Of a DNA stretch of 34,708 bases, positions 1 through 11,159 are shown one piece after another. Position 1 is the stretch's first letter. Each line of letters starts with the position of its first letter. This DNA comes from Actinomycetota bacterium. Its GTDB lineage: Bacteria > Actinomycetota > Actinomycetes > Mycobacteriales > Pseudonocardiaceae. The stretch covers positions 1 through 34,708 of the forward strand of contig JAJPIR010000163.1 of NCBI GenBank assembly GCA_021324675.1, in the 5' to 3' direction. Below the pieces are notes generated by a model. The model searched no databases. It was not told the DNA's origin and saw nothing but the letters and a program-made list of their open reading frames with translations. The position numbers were made by a program, and so were the translations under genes.

Positions 1-72
1 GAGGCAGCGCGTGACCGGTTCGCACGTAGGGTAGATGCGGGACGTTCACAAGACGGGAAGGACGGGACGGCA

Positions 73-438
73 GTGTTGCAGCCCTACGTTCCCCTGGTGC
101 TGATGCTGTTGCTGGCGGGGGCGTTCGCGGTCTTCTCCGTAGTGGTGGCGCCTCACCTCGGGCCGCGCCGCTACAACAAAGCCAAGCTCGACGCCTATGA
201 ATGCGGTATCGAACCGTCCCCGCAACCGGTTGCGGGTGGCGGGCGGATGCCGGTGGCGTACTACCTCACAGCAATGCTGTTCATTTTGTTCGATATTGAA
301 ATGGTCTTCTTGTACCCGTTCGCGGTGGCCGCGGGCTCACTGGGCCTGTTCGGCCTGGTGGAGATCGTGCTGTTCATCATCACGGTCGGTTTCGCCTACG
401 CGTACGTGTGGCGACGCGGCGGGCTGGACTGGAACTGA
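73..438 (+). CDS. nuoA: NADH-quinone oxidoreductase subunit A
   Basis: Small membrane subunit of complex I, 121 aa, the usual family length. Three hydrophobic helices are visible (about residues 5-27, 65-86 and 92-113). The conserved loop YECGIEP (about 42-48) between helices 1 and 2 carries the Cys that lines the quinone-access region in the family. The start is GTG at 73, behind a purine-rich AAGGACGGGACGG stretch. The stop lies two bases before the nuoB ATG, so the pair is almost certainly co-translated. It is the first gene of the nuo operon. Only 72 bases precede it here, so the operon promoter cannot be judged. Confidence 0.96.
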   Translation: MLQPYVPLVLMLLLAGAFAVFSVVVAPHLGPRRYNKAKLDAYECGIEPSPQPVAGGGRMPVAYYLTAMLFILFDIEMVFLYPFAVAAGSLGLFGLVEIVLFIITVGFAYAYVWRRGGLDWN

Positions 439-440
439 TT

Positions 441-1040
441 ATGGGTTTAGAAGAAAAACTTCCCAGTGGGATCCTGCTGACCACGGTGGAAAAGGTGATC
501 AACTGGACCCGCAAGTCGTCGCTGTGGCCGGCCACCTTCGGGCTGGCCTGCTGCGCGATCGAGATGATGACCACCGGTGCACCCCGCTATGACCTGGCCC
601 GGTTCGGCATGGAGGTGTTCCGCGCATCCCCGCGCCAGGCCGACTTGATGATTGTGGCCGGCCGGGTCAGCAACAAGATGGCCCCGGTGCTGCGCCAGAT
701 CTACGACCAGATGCCCGAACCGCGCTGGGTGCTGTCGATGGGGGTGTGCGCCTCCACCGGAGGGATGTTCAACAACTACGCGATCGTGCAGGGCGTGGAC
801 CACATCGTCCCGGTGGATATGTACCTGCCCGGTTGCCCACCACGTCCAGAGATGCTCATCGACGCGATCCTCAAATTGCACGCCAAGATCATGGACGAGC
901 CACTCGGGCCGAAGCGGGCCGCAGAGAAGGCCGGCCACCGCACCGAGCTGCTGCCGTCCTCGGTGGCCTACGGCCCCCAGAAGGAACCCAGGCCATCCGG
1001 GAGCGGCCGGTCCAGGGTCGTCGAGGCTCGGAAGCAGTGA
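441..1040 (+). CDS. nuoB: NADH-quinone oxidoreductase subunit B
   Basis: Peripheral-arm subunit that holds cluster N2, the [4Fe-4S] centre that passes electrons to quinone; 199 aa. The four expected ligands are present: the tandem pair Cys37-Cys38 (LACCAIEMM), Cys103 (MGVCASTGG) and Cys132 (PGCPPRPE). I chose ATG 441 because MGLEEKLP matches the family N-terminus and the gene abuts nuoA; an in-frame ATG at 408 would overlap nuoA. The C-terminus (about 160-199) is basic and low-complexity, as in other actinobacteria. The stop overlaps the nuoC GTG start (GTGA). Confidence 0.97.
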   Translation: MGLEEKLPSGILLTTVEKVINWTRKSSLWPATFGLACCAIEMMTTGAPRYDLARFGMEVFRASPRQADLMIVAGRVSNKMAPVLRQIYDQMPEPRWVLSMGVCASTGGMFNNYAIVQGVDHIVPVDMYLPGCPPRPEMLIDAILKLHAKIMDEPLGPKRAAEKAGHRTELLPSSVAYGPQKEPRPSGSGRSRVVEARKQ

Positions 1041-1822
1041 CCACCATGGCGACAACCTCCGACAGCAGCGATAACAACAGCGACAACAAGGACCTCACGC
1101 CGGGCCGGACTTCCTCGGCTGAGATGACCTCGGCCGAACAGGCTGAGCACGAGGCCCGCGGCGGGGTGGTTGCCGGCCGGGCTCGGCAGGGCATGTTCGG
1201 CGTCCAAGGCTGGGGAGACACCTCCGGGTACGGCGGGTTGGTGTTGCCCGCTTACGTACCGCCAGCCGCGCAGCGTCCCTACGGCAACGGCTTTGACGAG
1301 CTCACCGACGAACTGCTGGCCGCGATGCGTGAGCGGGACGTGCCCGCCGCGGCCATCCAGCAGATCACCGTGGACCGCGGAGAGATCACCTACTACGTGC
1401 AGCGGGATCACCTGGTCGCGCTGTGCCGCACGCTACGAGACGATCCGGCGCTGCGCTTCGAGCTGTGCAGCTCGGTTTCCGGTGTGGACTATGGCACCGA
1501 GGTCCCTCAGCGGCTGCACGTGACGTATCACCTGACGTCGATGACCTACCGGCGGCGGATCCGGCTTGAAGTCGCCGTCGACGTGGATGACGCTCACGTG
1601 CCCAGCGTGGTCGAGGTTTACCCGACCGCAGACTGGCACGAGCGGGAGACCTGGGACATGTTCGGCGTCGTCTTCGACGGCCACCCGGCGTTGACTCGCA
1701 TCCTCATGCCGGACGACTGGGATGGTTTCCCGCAACGCAAGGACTACCCGCTCGGCGGGATCCCGGTGGAGTACAAGGGCGCCGAGATCCCCCCGCCGGA
1801 CCAGCGGAGGGCGTACTCCTGA
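1037..1822 (+). CDS. nuoC: NADH-quinone oxidoreductase subunit C
   Basis: 30-kDa-type peripheral subunit that packs against NuoD near the quinone site; 261 aa from GTG 1037. The first ~45 residues are Ser/Thr/Asp/Glu-rich and probably disordered. The folded domain follows, with the family signature [17 protein letters not shown] (about residues 200-216) and the C-terminal [13 protein letters not shown] 1037 overlaps the nuoB stop by four bases, typical of translational coupling. ATG 1046, three codons later and 11 nt after GGAAG, is an equally possible start. The stop overlaps the nuoD ATG by one base. Confidence 0.95.
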   Translation: MTTMATTSDSSDNNSDNKDLTPGRTSSAEMTSAEQAEHEARGGVVAGRARQGMFGVQGWGDTSGYGGLVLPAYVPPAAQRPYGNGFDELTDELLAAMRERDVPAAAIQQITVDRGEITYYVQRDHLVALCRTLRDDPALRFELCSSVSGVDYGTEVPQRLHVTYHLTSMTYRRRIRLEVAVDVDDAHVPSVVEVYPTADWHERETWDMFGVVFDGHPALTRILMPDDWDGFPQRKDYPLGGIPVEYKGAEIPPPDQRRAYS

Positions 1823-3252
1823 TGAGCCGGCGAAAAGATCGAAAAGACAGCCGCGGAAGCAGCAAGACCAAAACCCGGAACACCGAGCCCGCGCACACCG
1901 TCGGCAGCGGGACCACCGACACGACGACCCAGACGGCGGAGCCTGATCCCTACGCTGCCACCTCCCGGGAAACCACCGAGGGGCGGGTGTACACGGTCAC
2001 CGGCGGTGACTGGGACGGCATGCTCGACGACTGGCGGCACGACGAACGAATCGTGGTCAACATGGGGCCGCAGCACCCGTCTACACACGGCGTGTTGCGG
2101 CTGGTGCTGGAGCTGGAAGGGGAGGTTGTCACCCAGGCTCGATCTGTGATCGGCTACCTGCACACCGGTATCGAGAAGAACTGCGAGTACCGGACGTGGA
2201 CCCAGGGCGTCACCTTCGTCACCCGGGCTGACTACCTGTCGCCCCTGTTCAACGAGGCGGCCTACTGCCTGGCGACCGAGAAACTGCTGGGTATCACTGT
2301 GCCGCGGCGCGCTCAGGTGATCCGGGTGCTGCTCATGGAGCTCAACCGGATTGGTTCGCACCTAGTGGCCATCGCCACCGGCGGCATGGAGCTGGGCGCG
2401 CTGACCGGGATGACCGCCGGTTTCCGGGAGCGGGAAGAGGTCCTGCACCTGCTGGAGTTCCTCACCGGTCTGCGGATGAACCATGCCTTCATCCGGCCCG
2501 GGGGCGTCGCTCAGGATCTGCCTGACGGCTACGACGCCAAGATCCGGGACTTCATGAAAGTGATGGACTCCCGGCTACCCGACTACGACAAGCTGCTTAC
2601 CGGGCAGCCCATCTGGAAAGACCGCTTGCGCAACGTGGCCTACCTGCCGCTGGATGGTTGCCTGCAGTTGGGCGTCACCGGCCCGATCCTGCGCAGTGCA
2701 GGGCTGGAATGGGACCTGCGCAAGGTGCAGCCCTACTGCGGCTACGAGGAGTACGACTTCGAGGTCCCCACCTCCACCGACGCCGACGCCTACGCCCGCT
2801 ACGTGCTGCGCCTGGAGGAGATCCACCAATCACTCAAGATCGTCGGACAATGCCTGGGCAAGCTGGAACCCGGCCGGGTGATGGTGGACGACCCCAAGAT
2901 CGCCTGGCCGGCCCAGCTGACCATCGGTTCCGACGGCATGGGTAACTCGCTCGAGCACGTGCGCAAGATCATGGGACAGTCGATGGAGGCGCTGATCCAC
3001 CATTTCAAGCTGGTCACCGAGGGCTTCGCGGTGCCCCCAGGCCAGGTCTACGTCGCGGTGGAGTCGCCACGCGGGGAGCTCGGCGCTCACCTGGTGTCTG
3101 ACGGCGGCACCCGGCCGTTGCGGGTACACATGCGCGATCCCAGCTTCGTCAACTTGCAGTCCATGCCGGCGATGTGCGAGGGCGGCCTGGTGGCTGATGT
3201 CATCGCCGCGGTGGCCTCGATCGACCCGGTGATGGGAGGGGTAGACCGGTGA
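1822..3252 (+). CDS. nuoD: NADH-quinone oxidoreductase subunit D
   Basis: 49-kDa-type subunit forming the quinone cavity with NuoB, related to the [NiFe]-hydrogenase large subunit but lacking Ni ligands; 476 aa. The core begins near residue 80 with [13 protein letters not shown]. His89 and Tyr138 (TRADY) sit at the spacing of the two quinone-head-group residues known from the Thermus enzyme. The C-terminus [26 protein letters not shown] is typical. The first ~60 residues are a hydrophilic, basic then Thr-rich tail absent from short bacterial homologues. The start ATG overlaps the nuoC stop, and the stop overlaps the nuoE GTG. Confidence 0.97.
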   Translation: MSRRKDRKDSRGSSKTKTRNTEPAHTVGSGTTDTTTQTAEPDPYAATSRETTEGRVYTVTGGDWDGMLDDWRHDERIVVNMGPQHPSTHGVLRLVLELEGEVVTQARSVIGYLHTGIEKNCEYRTWTQGVTFVTRADYLSPLFNEAAYCLATEKLLGITVPRRAQVIRVLLMELNRIGSHLVAIATGGMELGALTGMTAGFREREEVLHLLEFLTGLRMNHAFIRPGGVAQDLPDGYDAKIRDFMKVMDSRLPDYDKLLTGQPIWKDRLRNVAYLPLDGCLQLGVTGPILRSAGLEWDLRKVQPYCGYEEYDFEVPTSTDADAYARYVLRLEEIHQSLKIVGQCLGKLEPGRVMVDDPKIAWPAQLTIGSDGMGNSLEHVRKIMGQSMEALIHHFKLVTEGFAVPPGQVYVAVESPRGELGAHLVSDGGTRPLRVHMRDPSFVNLQSMPAMCEGGLVADVIAAVASIDPVMGGVDR

Positions 3253-3380
3253 GTTCTGAAGAACCGCTTGCGGGTTCGAGCGTGAACTCCGAAGAACCGC
3301 TTGCGGATTCGAGCATGAACTCCGAAGAACCGCTTGCGGGTTCGAGCATGAACTCCGAAGAACCGCTTGCGGGTTCGAGC
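3249..3380 (+). repeat. Four tandem 33-bp in-frame repeats, each opening with a start codon
   Basis: Units at 3249-3281, 3282-3314, 3315-3347 and 3348-3380 are nearly identical. They begin GTG, GTG, ATG, ATG, and a fifth ATG follows at 3381. Each unit carries GAACC-N7-GGTTC, a 5-bp inverted repeat, and the junctions form GTTC-N6-GAAC. The 33-bp period keeps the frame, so copy number could vary without breaking nuoE. Confidence 0.95.
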
Positions 3381-4241
3381 ATGTACCCCGCCGACCACGA
3401 CGAGCCGGTCGGCACCCCGGCGTTCACCGCTCGACCGGTGGCCGCGGAGGCAGCCCCGGACCAGGCCGCGCCGACGACATTGTCCACCGCGCAGGACGTT
3501 CCCGTGGAGCGGCCCGTGCAGGTGGACACCGGTGTGTTCGACGAGTTGACGCGGCAACGGGCGCGGGAGATCATCGCGCGTTACCCGCAGTCGCGTTCAG
3601 CACTGCTGCCGCTGCTGCATCTGGTGCAGAGCGCCGAGGGATACGTCAGCCAGGCTGGGATCTCATTCTGTGCGGAGCTGCTGGAGCTGACTACCGCAGA
3701 GGTGAGCACGGTGGCCACCTTCTACACCATGTTCAAGCGCAGGCCCAGTGGCGAGCACCTGGTCAGTGTGTGCACCAACACGCTGTGCGCGGCGCTGGGT
3801 GGTGACGAGATCTACGCGACGTTGTGCAAGAAACTCGGCGTAGGCCACGAGGAGACCGCCGGACGGCCGGGTTCTCCCGGCTCAATCACCCTGGAGCATG
3901 CCGAATGCCTGGCCGCCTGCGACCTGGCACCGGTATTGCAGGTCAACTACGAGTTCTACGACAACCAGACTCCGCAGTCGGCCGTTGCATTGGTGGAGGC
4001 ACTGCAACGCGGCGAGCGACCAGCACCGACCCGCGGCGCGCCGTTAACGGACTGGCGCAATACCGAGTTGCAGCTGGCCGGCTTCTTCGGTGAGCCGCAG
4101 CAACTACGTGACGCGGTGGATGGGCCGTCGGCTGCGCCCGAGACGCTGGCTGGTAACCGGCTCGCCGAGGAAAGGGGCTGGCAGGCCCCAGCAATGCCTG
4201 ATAACCCCCCGCCGCTTCCGACCGTTGCAGAGAAGAAGTGA
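3249..4241 (+). CDS. nuoE: NADH-quinone oxidoreductase subunit E with repeat-built N-terminus
   Basis: 24-kDa-type subunit carrying [2Fe-2S] cluster N1a beside the NADH site; 330 aa, long for the family (usually about 160-250). Ligands Cys175/Cys180 (VCTNTLC) and Cys220/Cys224 (ECLAAC) are present. The catalytic domain spans about residues 95-265. Residues 1-44 are four 11-residue repeats of the type [11 protein letters not shown], followed by a disordered linker. GTG 3249 has a strong GGGAGGGG seven bases upstream and overlaps the nuoD stop, so translation should begin there and include the repeats. ATG 3381, just after the repeats, would give a conventional 286-aa protein but has no Shine-Dalgarno. 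Confidence 0.95.
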   Translation: MSSEEPLAGSSVNSEEPLADSSMNSEEPLAGSSMNSEEPLAGSSMYPADHDEPVGTPAFTARPVAAEAAPDQAAPTTLSTAQDVPVERPVQVDTGVFDELTRQRAREIIARYPQSRSALLPLLHLVQSAEGYVSQAGISFCAELLELTTAEVSTVATFYTMFKRRPSGEHLVSVCTNTLCAALGGDEIYATLCKKLGVGHEETAGRPGSPGSITLEHAECLAACDLAPVLQVNYEFYDNQTPQSAVALVEALQRGERPAPTRGAPLTDWRNTELQLAGFFGEPQQLRDAVDGPSAAPETLAGNRLAEERGWQAPAMPDNPPPLPTVAEKK

Positions 4242-4284
4242 CCAGCTCACCGCTTTTGCCGAGCCCCAGGACAAGGAGACAGGC

Positions 4285-5604
4285 GTGACCGAGCGGACGC
4301 TCACCCCGGTGCTGACCCGGCGGTGGGCCGCGCCCAAATCCTGGACGATCGACACCTATACCCGGCTCGACGGCTACACCGCGCTGCGCACCGCGCTGGC
4401 CGCGGATCCCGACCGGTTGATCCAACTGATCAAGGATTCCGGCCTGCGAGGGCGTGGTGGGGCCGGTTTCCCCACCGGCATGAAGTGGGGCTTTATCCCC
4501 CAGGCTAAACCGGGGGAGCAACCTACCGGGCCCGCGGCGAAACCCACCTACCTGGTGATTAACGCGGACGAGGGCGAGCCAGGGACGTGCAAGGACGTGC
4601 CACTGATGATGGCCGACCCGCACTCGCTGGTGGAAGGTTGCATCATCACCGCCTACGCGATCCGCGCTCACCGGTGCTTCATCTATGTCCGTGGCGAGGT
4701 GGTGCACTGCCTGCGCCGGGTACACAACGCGGTCAACGAGGCCTACGCCGCCGGTTACCTCGGCAAGAACATTCTCGGCTCGGGGTTTGACCTGGACATC
4801 GTGGTGCACGCCGGCGCGGGGGCCTACGAAGCCGGTGAGGAAACGGCGCTGCTGAACTCGTTGGAGGGCTTTCGCGCCGAGCCCCGGCTCAAGCCACCCT
4901 TCCCGGCCACGTCTGGCCTCTACGCCGCACCCACCGTGGTGAACAACGTCGAGACCATCTGCACCGTGCCGTACATCGTCAACGGCGGCTCGGAGTGGTT
5001 CCGGATGATGGGCCGCGAGAAGTCCCCCGGCCCCAAGATCTACTCAATCTCCGGGCACGTGCAGCGACCCGGACAGTACGAGGCACCTTTGGGCACGACG
5101 TTGCGCGAGTTGCTGGAGTTGGCCGGCGGGACGAAAGGTGAGCTGAAGTTCTGGACGCCGGGAGGTTCGTCGACTCCGCTGCTGACCGCCAAGCACCTGG
5201 ACGTTCCGCTGGACTTCGAGGGCGCTGCCGAGGCCGGTTCCATGCTGGGCACGACCGCGGTGATGGTGTTCAACACCACCGTGAGCGTGCCGTGGGCGGT
5301 GATGAAGTGGACCGAGTTCTACGAACACGAGTCGTGCGGTAAGTGCACCCCCTGCCGGGAGGGAACGTACTGGCTGACGCAGATCCTGCAGCGAATGGTG
5401 CGTAAAGAGGGCACTCCATCGGACGTGGAAACCATGCTGGACGTCTGTGACAACATTTTCGGGCGCTCATTCTGCGCGCTCGGGGACGGAGCGGTCAGCC
5501 CCATCAGGAGTGGCATCAAGTATTTCCGGCAGGAATTCCTGGATCTGTGCGCCCAACAACCCGGGCAGCACAAGCAGGCCGTGCTGAGCGGATCAGCCAG
5601 ATGA
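4285..5604 (+). CDS. nuoF: NADH-quinone oxidoreductase subunit F
   Basis: 51-kDa-type subunit that binds NADH and FMN and holds cluster N3; 439 aa. The glycine-rich [14 protein letters not shown] (about residues 55-68) and [19 protein letters not shown] (about 175-193) form the nucleotide and flavin sites. The N3 ligands are Cys351, Cys354 and Cys357 (SCGKCTPC) plus Cys397 (SFCALGDGA). I chose GTG 4285 because AAGGAG lies six bases upstream and the product starts like homologues ([13 protein letters not shown]). An in-frame ATG at 4090 lies inside nuoE and is rejected. The 43-bp gap after nuoE is the largest break in the first half of the operon. Confidence 0.97.
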   Translation: MTERTLTPVLTRRWAAPKSWTIDTYTRLDGYTALRTALAADPDRLIQLIKDSGLRGRGGAGFPTGMKWGFIPQAKPGEQPTGPAAKPTYLVINADEGEPGTCKDVPLMMADPHSLVEGCIITAYAIRAHRCFIYVRGEVVHCLRRVHNAVNEAYAAGYLGKNILGSGFDLDIVVHAGAGAYEAGEETALLNSLEGFRAEPRLKPPFPATSGLYAAPTVVNNVETICTVPYIVNGGSEWFRMMGREKSPGPKIYSISGHVQRPGQYEAPLGTTLRELLELAGGTKGELKFWTPGGSSTPLLTAKHLDVPLDFEGAAEAGSMLGTTAVMVFNTTVSVPWAVMKWTEFYEHESCGKCTPCREGTYWLTQILQRMVRKEGTPSDVETMLDVCDNIFGRSFCALGDGAVSPIRSGIKYFRQEFLDLCAQQPGQHKQAVLSGSAR

Positions 5605-8090
5605 GTGTGGCAGCCCAGACCAGTGGCGGCGACACGCGGCCGGTGCCCGAGGACCACGTGCGGCTGACCATCGACGGCCGCGAGGTCGATGCGCCCAAGG
5701 GTGAATTGATCATCCGCACCTGCGAGCGCTTGGGCATCATCGTCCCGCGGTTTTGCGATCACCCCCTGCTCGACCCGGTCGCCGCCTGCCGGCAATGCCT
5801 GGTCGAGGTGGAGATGGGTGGGCGCCCGATGCCCAAACCGCAACCGAGCTGCGCTGTCACCGTTGCCGACGGCATGGTCGTCAAGACGCAGCACACCTCG
5901 GCGGTCGCCGACAAGGCGCAGCAGGGCGTGATGGAGCTGCTGCTCATCAATCACCCCCTGGACTGCCCGATCTGCGACAAGGGCGGCGAATGCCCGCTGC
6001 AAAACCAGGCGCTGTCCAACGGTCGAGCTGATTCCCGGTTCGTCGATACCAAACGGACCTTCGCCAAGCCGATCGCCATCTCCAGTCAGGTGCTGCTGGA
6101 CCGGGAACGTTGCGTGCTGTGCGCACGCTGCACCCGCTTCTCCGAACAGATCGCCGGGGACGCCTTCATCGACATGCTCGAGCGCGGTCCCGGCCAGCAG
6201 GTTGGGGTAGCTGCCGACAAACCGTTCCAGTCCTACTTCTCCGGCAACACCATCCAGATCTGCCCAGTAGGTGCGCTGACCAGCGCCGCTTACCGGTTCC
6301 GGTCCCGGCCGTTCGATCTGGTGTCCACCCGCGGGGTGTGCGAGCACTGCGCCAGTGGCTGCGCGATACGTACCGACTGGCGGCGCGGCATCGTGCTGCG
6401 CCGGCTGGCCGGTCATGACCCGCAGGTCAACCAGGAGTGGAACTGCGACAAGGGCCGCTTTGCCTTCGTCTACGCCACCGCCAATGATCGGATCACCCAG
6501 CCGTTGGTGCGGGAATCTATCGGCGGCGACCTGAAGCCGGCGTCATGGACTGAAGCGCTGGAGACTGCGGCCCAAGGATTGCTCGGTGCGAAGAACACCG
6601 GCGTCGGGGTCCTGCCGGGTGGCCGGCTGACGATGGAGGACGCCTACGCCTACGCGAAATTCGCCCGGGTAGCGCTGGGCACCAACGACATCGATTTCCG
6701 CGCCCGGCCACACAGCGCCGAGGAACTGGACTTTCTCGCCGCCCACGTGGTCGGTGTCACCCCGGACAACGGGGGAGTGACCTACGACGAACTGTCTGCC
6801 GCCCCCGCGGTGCTCTGCGTGGCCTTCGAGCCCGAGGAAGAGTCGCCGATCGTCTACCTGCGGCTGCGCCGCGCCGCTAGGGACCGCGGGATGCGGGTAT
6901 GGCACCTGGGTCAATTCACCACGCCCGCGGTACGCCGCACCTTCGGAACACTGCTGCGGGTGCTGCCCGGCAGCGAACCTGAAGCACTCGACGCCCTCGA
7001 ACCCGAGGTCCGTGAGGCGTTGAGCAAGCAGGGCGCGGTGTTGCTGGTCGGCGAGCGGGCCGCCGAGGTGCCCGGGCTCTACACCGCGGTGGCCCGGGTA
7101 GCCGCGGACACCGGCGCCCGGCTCGCCTGGGTCCCGCGGCGGGCCGGTGAGCGAGGCGCGCTGGAAGCCGGCGCGGTGCCGACCCTGCTGCCCGGGGGCC
7201 GGCTGGTCACCGACGACGTCGCACGGGCGGAAGTCGAGCGGGCCTGGGGGGTGACGCTGCCGAGCCGGCCGGGCCGTGACACCGCGGGAATCCTCGCCGC
7301 CGCGGCGGCTGGGCAACTGGGTGGCCTCGTCATCGGCGGGGTTGACCCTTTCGATCTGCCCGATCCCCGGCTGGCTGAGCAGGCCCTGAGCCGAGCCCGA
7401 TTCGTGTTGAGCCTGGAGATGCGACCCTCCGCGGTGACCCAGGCGGCCGACGTCGTGCTCCCGATCGTGCCCCCCGTTGAGAAATCCGGCAGCTACCTCG
7501 ACTGGGAGGGCCGGCGCCGGGAGTTCGGCACCACCATCAGGTCCGTCACCGCCTCCGTGCCGGACTGCCGGGTGCTCGACAGCCTCGGCATCGAGATGGA
7601 CGTCGACTTGTTCACCCAGACGCCCGCCGCGGCATGGGCCGGGTACACCGCGCTCGGCACCTACCGCAACATTAAACGTGACACCAGCCGTCACACTGGC
7701 CGCCAAGTTCCCGGCAAGGACACTGTCCCGGAGGTGGGCGAGGGAAGAGTGCTGCTGGCCACCTGGCGCAGGCTGCTGGACAACGGGTCGATGCAGGTCG
7801 GTGAACCGCACTTGGCTGCCACCGCACGCCCAGCCGTGGCCCTGCTGTCCGAGACCACCGCCGCCGACCTCGGGGTGGACCTGGGTGGGCGGGTCACAGT
7901 GTCAACTCAACGCGGATCGATCACGCTGCCGGTCGCTGCCGCCGACCTGCCGCCGGGAGTGGTGTGGCTACCGGGCAACTCTGGACCCGCTACGGTTCGC
8001 CGCAGCCTCGGTGTGGGACACGGCGCGGTGGTGACGGTGCGTAGCGGCAACGGCGGAAGTTCCAAGACTGCGTGGGGGAGACACTCATGA
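5601..8090 (+). CDS. nuoG: NADH-quinone oxidoreductase subunit G
   Basis: 75-kDa-type iron-sulfur subunit of the electron-input module; 829 aa. The N-terminal [2Fe-2S] ferredoxin domain has Cys52, Cys63, Cys66 and Cys84. A His/Cys cluster motif follows in [17 protein letters not shown], then a 4Fe-4S set in [21 protein letters not shown]. The molybdopterin-oxidoreductase-like domain starts with C-x2-C-x3-C-x27-C (CEHCASGC ... NCDKGRF). This is the extra N7 cluster motif kept in only some bacterial lineages. The rest is a catalytically dead molybdopterin-type fold. ATG overlaps the nuoF stop (ATGA). Confidence 0.96.
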   Translation: MSVAAQTSGGDTRPVPEDHVRLTIDGREVDAPKGELIIRTCERLGIIVPRFCDHPLLDPVAACRQCLVEVEMGGRPMPKPQPSCAVTVADGMVVKTQHTSAVADKAQQGVMELLLINHPLDCPICDKGGECPLQNQALSNGRADSRFVDTKRTFAKPIAISSQVLLDRERCVLCARCTRFSEQIAGDAFIDMLERGPGQQVGVAADKPFQSYFSGNTIQICPVGALTSAAYRFRSRPFDLVSTRGVCEHCASGCAIRTDWRRGIVLRRLAGHDPQVNQEWNCDKGRFAFVYATANDRITQPLVRESIGGDLKPASWTEALETAAQGLLGAKNTGVGVLPGGRLTMEDAYAYAKFARVALGTNDIDFRARPHSAEELDFLAAHVVGVTPDNGGVTYDELSAAPAVLCVAFEPEEESPIVYLRLRRAARDRGMRVWHLGQFTTPAVRRTFGTLLRVLPGSEPEALDALEPEVREALSKQGAVLLVGERAAEVPGLYTAVARVAADTGARLAWVPRRAGERGALEAGAVPTLLPGGRLVTDDVARAEVERAWGVTLPSRPGRDTAGILAAAAAGQLGGLVIGGVDPFDLPDPRLAEQALSRARFVLSLEMRPSAVTQAADVVLPIVPPVEKSGSYLDWEGRRREFGTTIRSVTASVPDCRVLDSLGIEMDVDLFTQTPAAAWAGYTALGTYRNIKRDTSRHTGRQVPGKDTVPEVGEGRVLLATWRRLLDNGSMQVGEPHLAATARPAVALLSETTAADLGVDLGGRVTVSTQRGSITLPVAAADLPPGVVWLPGNSGPATVRRSLGVGHGAVVTVRSGNGGSSKTAWGRHS

Positions 8091-9430
8091 CACCCACGGG
8101 GGCCTTGCTCGCCCACGACCCGCTGTGGCTCATCATCATCAAGGTCGTGGCGGTCTTCGTGTTCCTCCAGGTCATGACATTGTTCATGATCTGGCTGGAG
8201 CGCCGGGTGGTGGGACGGATGCAGCATCGGGTGGGCCCCAACCGGGTGGGCCCCTTCGGGCTGCTGCAGTCCCTGGCCGACGGGCTGAAACTCGCGTTCA
8301 AGGAAGATATCCAGCCGGTACTGGCTGACCGCTGGGTGTACATCCTGGCTCCAGTGATCTCGACGGTCACCGCCTTCACCGCGTTCGCCGTGATCCCGCT
8401 GGGCGGCCAGGTCTCCATTTTCGGGCACCAGACCGCGTTGCAAGTCACTGATCTGTCAGTCGGTGTGCTGGTGGTGCTGGCCTGCTCGTCGCTGGGCGTC
8501 TACGGCATCGTGCTGTCCGGCTGGGCGTCTGGCTCGCCCTACCCGCTGCTGGGCTCATTGCGCTCCGCCGCGCAAGTGATCTCGTACGAGATCGCCCTCG
8601 GCATGTCGATCGTCGCGGTGATCCTCTATTCCGGCTCGCTGTCCACCGCCGACATCGTCGATGCGCAGTCCCGGCAGTGGTGGTTTGTGTTCCTGCTGTT
8701 CCCCAGCTTTGTGGTGTTCTGCGTGTCGATGGTCGGGGAAACCAACCGGGCGCCGTTCGACCTGCCTGAGGCAGAGTCAGAGCTGGTCGGTGGTTTCCAC
8801 ACCGAGTACTCGTCGCTGAAGTTCGCGCTGTTCTTCCTTGCCGAATACGTCAACATGGTCACCGTCTCGGCGATGGCGACGACATTGTTCCTCGGCGGTT
8901 GGCATGCTCCCTGGCCGCTGTCCGGCGGCCCGTTCGACCGCGGATGGTGGGGCCTGCTGTGGTTCATCAGCAAGATGCTGGTGTTCCTGTTCGTGTTCAT
9001 CTGGCTGCGCGGAACTCTGCCCCGGCTGCGTTACGACCAATTCATGGCGGTCGGGTGGAAACTGCTGGTGCCCGGCAGCCTGGTATGGATCGTGCTGGTC
9101 TCCACCGCACGTGCGCTGCGCAGCACCTCTGTCACACCGGTAGAAATTCTCGTGGTCGGCGGCATCCTGCTGGTCATGCTGGTGGTCGTCGCCTTCCTGC
9201 TGCCCCAGGGCGGGAAGACCGCGCAGACCGCAGCTGCGGGCAACGGTGCCACCAAGCGTGCTGGCCAAGCGCCCACTGCCGGTTCTGATTACCCACTGCC
9301 CCCACTAGACCTGGTAGTGCCGCCACCGCCGCCTCGGCGCGCTGCGATGACCGCGACCGGCGCCAGCGCTGATGGCGCTAGCGACGGTGGGCCACCGGCA
9401 CGGAGGGAGGATGGCCATGGGACTACTTGA
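8087..9430 (+). CDS. nuoH: NADH-quinone oxidoreductase subunit H
   Basis: Membrane subunit at the junction of the peripheral and membrane arms, contributing to the quinone channel; 447 aa with about eight or nine hydrophobic helices in residues 10-375. Signature segments are visible: [23 protein letters not shown] near residue 45 and [17 protein letters not shown] near 220. The last ~75 residues are a hydrophilic Pro/Ala tail ([16 protein letters not shown]), an extension seen in actinobacteria. ATG 8087 has GGGGGAG six bases upstream and overlaps the nuoG stop. The 3' end overlaps nuoI by 14 bases. Confidence 0.95.
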   Translation: MTPTGALLAHDPLWLIIIKVVAVFVFLQVMTLFMIWLERRVVGRMQHRVGPNRVGPFGLLQSLADGLKLAFKEDIQPVLADRWVYILAPVISTVTAFTAFAVIPLGGQVSIFGHQTALQVTDLSVGVLVVLACSSLGVYGIVLSGWASGSPYPLLGSLRSAAQVISYEIALGMSIVAVILYSGSLSTADIVDAQSRQWWFVFLLFPSFVVFCVSMVGETNRAPFDLPEAESELVGGFHTEYSSLKFALFFLAEYVNMVTVSAMATTLFLGGWHAPWPLSGGPFDRGWWGLLWFISKMLVFLFVFIWLRGTLPRLRYDQFMAVGWKLLVPGSLVWIVLVSTARALRSTSVTPVEILVVGGILLVMLVVVAFLLPQGGKTAQTAAAGNGATKRAGQAPTAGSDYPLPPLDLVVPPPPPRRAAMTATGASADGASDGGPPARREDGHGTT

Positions 9431-9956
9431 TCCAGTCAAAGGTTTCGGGGTCACCTTCTCGACGATGTTCAAGAAGGTGGTGACCGAGGAGTATCCCGAG
9501 GTCAAAAAGATTCCCGCGCCGCGGTTTCACGGCCGACACCAGCTCAACCGGCACCCGGACGGGCTGGAGAAGTGTGTGGGATGCGAGCTTTGCGCCTGGG
9601 CTTGCCCAGCCGACGCCATCTACGTCGAGGGTGGCGACAACACCGATCAGGCCCGCTACTCGCCGGGAGAGCGCTACGGTGAGATCTACCAGATCAACTA
9701 CCTGCGGTGTATCGGCTGCGGGTTGTGCATCGAGGCCTGCCCGACCCGCGCGCTGACCATGACCAACGAGTACGAGGTGGCCGACGACAACCGGCAAGAT
9801 CTGATCTACACCAAGGAGGACCTGCTGGCGCCGCTGCTGCCCGGAATGGAGCCGCCTCCGCATCCGATGCGGCTGGGCGAGACTGAGCAGGACTACTACG
9901 TGCAGGGCCCGAGGCTGGAGCGGCGGGCGGGATCGGTCGGCGAGGAAGAGCTGTGA
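9417..9956 (+). CDS. nuoI: NADH-quinone oxidoreductase subunit I
   Basis: 8Fe ferredoxin-type subunit carrying clusters N6a and N6b, linking NuoG to NuoB; 179 aa. Two classic motifs are present: [15 protein letters not shown] (about residues 50-64) and [16 protein letters not shown] (about 97-112). ATG 9417 is preferred because GGAGGGAGG lies six bases upstream. ATG 9411, two codons earlier, directly abuts that Shine-Dalgarno and is less likely. The gene overlaps the end of nuoH, and its stop overlaps the nuoJ GTG. Confidence 0.96.
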   Translation: MGLLDPVKGFGVTFSTMFKKVVTEEYPEVKKIPAPRFHGRHQLNRHPDGLEKCVGCELCAWACPADAIYVEGGDNTDQARYSPGERYGEIYQINYLRCIGCGLCIEACPTRALTMTNEYEVADDNRQDLIYTKEDLLAPLLPGMEPPPHPMRLGETEQDYYVQGPRLERRAGSVGEEEL

Positions 9957-10819
9957 GCCCGCTTAGCGTTCTGCTGGCTCCGCTGGCGCCTTCCGCGGAC
10001 ACCGTCGGCCTTGGTGAGGCCATCGCGTTCTGGATTCTGGGTCCGCTGGCTTTGGCCGGGGGACTGGGGATGGTCTTCGCGCGCAACGCGGTGCATTCGG
10101 CACTGTGGCTGGCGCAGGCCATGCTCTGCCTAGGCGCCCTGTACATGGTGGAGCAGGCGCCGTTCCTGGGTTTCGTGCAGATCATCGTCTATACCGGCGC
10201 GATAATGATGCTGTTCCTGTTCGTGCTGATGCTGGTCGGCAAGGAAAGCGCCGAGTCGGTGGTCGAAGTGCTGCGCGGCCAGCGCGTCGCGGCAGCACTG
10301 GGTGGGATCGGCCTGGCTGTCCTGCTGGCAGCGATGCTGGGCCGGGCCGTCACCGGGCTGACCTCGGTGGGGTTGGCCGCCCCCAACACCACTGGCGGGG
10401 GCAACGTTCCCAACCTCGGCCGGCTGCTGTTCACCGACTACCTGTTCCCCTTCGAGCTCACCTCGGCGTTGCTGATCACCGCTGCGGTGGGTGCCATGGT
10501 GCTGGCATACACAGAACGGACCAAGGAGGGCAGGTTGACCCAACGCGAGCGGGTGGAGGCCCGGATCCGCGGGCCGCGTCCCTCTCCGCTACCCGGCCCA
10601 GGGGTATTCGCCACGCTGAACTCGGTTGCCACCCCCGCGCTGCTCCCGGACGGTTCACCGGCTCCGGAGTCACGGTCCGAGCTGCTTGAATCAACCGGTC
10701 CCGACCGTCTGAACGCCGACCTGCGCAGCGTCGCCAGCGCCGGAGTAGAACCTCCGGCGCGTGCCTTGCGCGGACCGGCGGTACCGCCTCCAGCCAACGA
10801 GGAGGGCGGAAAGTCGTGA
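9953..10819 (+). CDS. nuoJ: NADH-quinone oxidoreductase subunit J
   Basis: Membrane subunit with five predicted helices in residues 15-190; 288 aa. Helix 3 contains [16 protein letters not shown], the segment known for conformational change (pi-bulge) in complex I coupling. After residue ~190 comes a ~100-residue hydrophilic, Pro/Ser-rich tail (ending [11 protein letters not shown]) that is not part of the core fold. Such tails are common in actinobacterial NuoJ. GTG 9953 overlaps the nuoI stop by four bases. Confidence 0.94.
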   Translation: MSPLSVLLAPLAPSADTVGLGEAIAFWILGPLALAGGLGMVFARNAVHSALWLAQAMLCLGALYMVEQAPFLGFVQIIVYTGAIMMLFLFVLMLVGKESAESVVEVLRGQRVAAALGGIGLAVLLAAMLGRAVTGLTSVGLAAPNTTGGGNVPNLGRLLFTDYLFPFELTSALLITAAVGAMVLAYTERTKEGRLTQRERVEARIRGPRPSPLPGPGVFATLNSVATPALLPDGSPAPESRSELLESTGPDRLNADLRSVASAGVEPPARALRGPAVPPPANEEGGKS

Positions 10820-10850
10820 TCGTGGTTCGACCCTGCAAGCAGGTCTCGCG

Positions 10851-11150
10851 GTGAGCCCGACGTACTACCTGTTGCTGTCGGCGCTGCTGTTCACCATCGG
10901 CGCCGCCGGTGTCTTGGTGCGCCGCAACGCAGTGGTGGTGTTCATGTGCATCGAGCTGATGCTCAACGCGGTGAACCTCACCTTGATCACTTTCTCCCGG
11001 ATCAACGGCACGCTGGATGGCCAGATCATGGCGTTTTTCGTGATGGTGGTGGCTGCTGCCGAGGTGGTGGTGGGGCTGGCCATCATCATGGCGATTTTCA
11101 AGACGCGGCGATCGGCTTCGGTCGACGACGCAAATCTGCTCAAGTACTGA
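10851..11150 (+). CDS. nuoK: NADH-quinone oxidoreductase subunit K
   Basis: Small three-helix membrane subunit, 99 aa, exactly the family size. The conserved Glu residues of the proton path are seen in [11 protein letters not shown] (helix 2) and [10 protein letters not shown] (helix 3). GTG 10851 gives the family N-terminus ([13 protein letters not shown]). It lies 31 bases after nuoJ with only a weak AGCAGG upstream. An in-frame ATG at 10761 is inside nuoJ and rejected. Confidence 0.95.
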   Translation: MSPTYYLLLSALLFTIGAAGVLVRRNAVVVFMCIELMLNAVNLTLITFSRINGTLDGQIMAFFVMVVAAAEVVVGLAIIMAIFKTRRSASVDDANLLKY

Positions 11151-11159
11151 GGGGACGCA

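Noticed and set aside
3249-3380. CRISPR-like array
   Set aside because: The repeats are directly adjacent with no spacers, translate in frame, and no cas genes are present.
3087-3557. Minus-strand ORF with Arg-rich repeats (RTRKRFF) opposite nuoE
   Set aside because: Simply the reverse reading of the 33-bp repeat; nuoE is the real gene.
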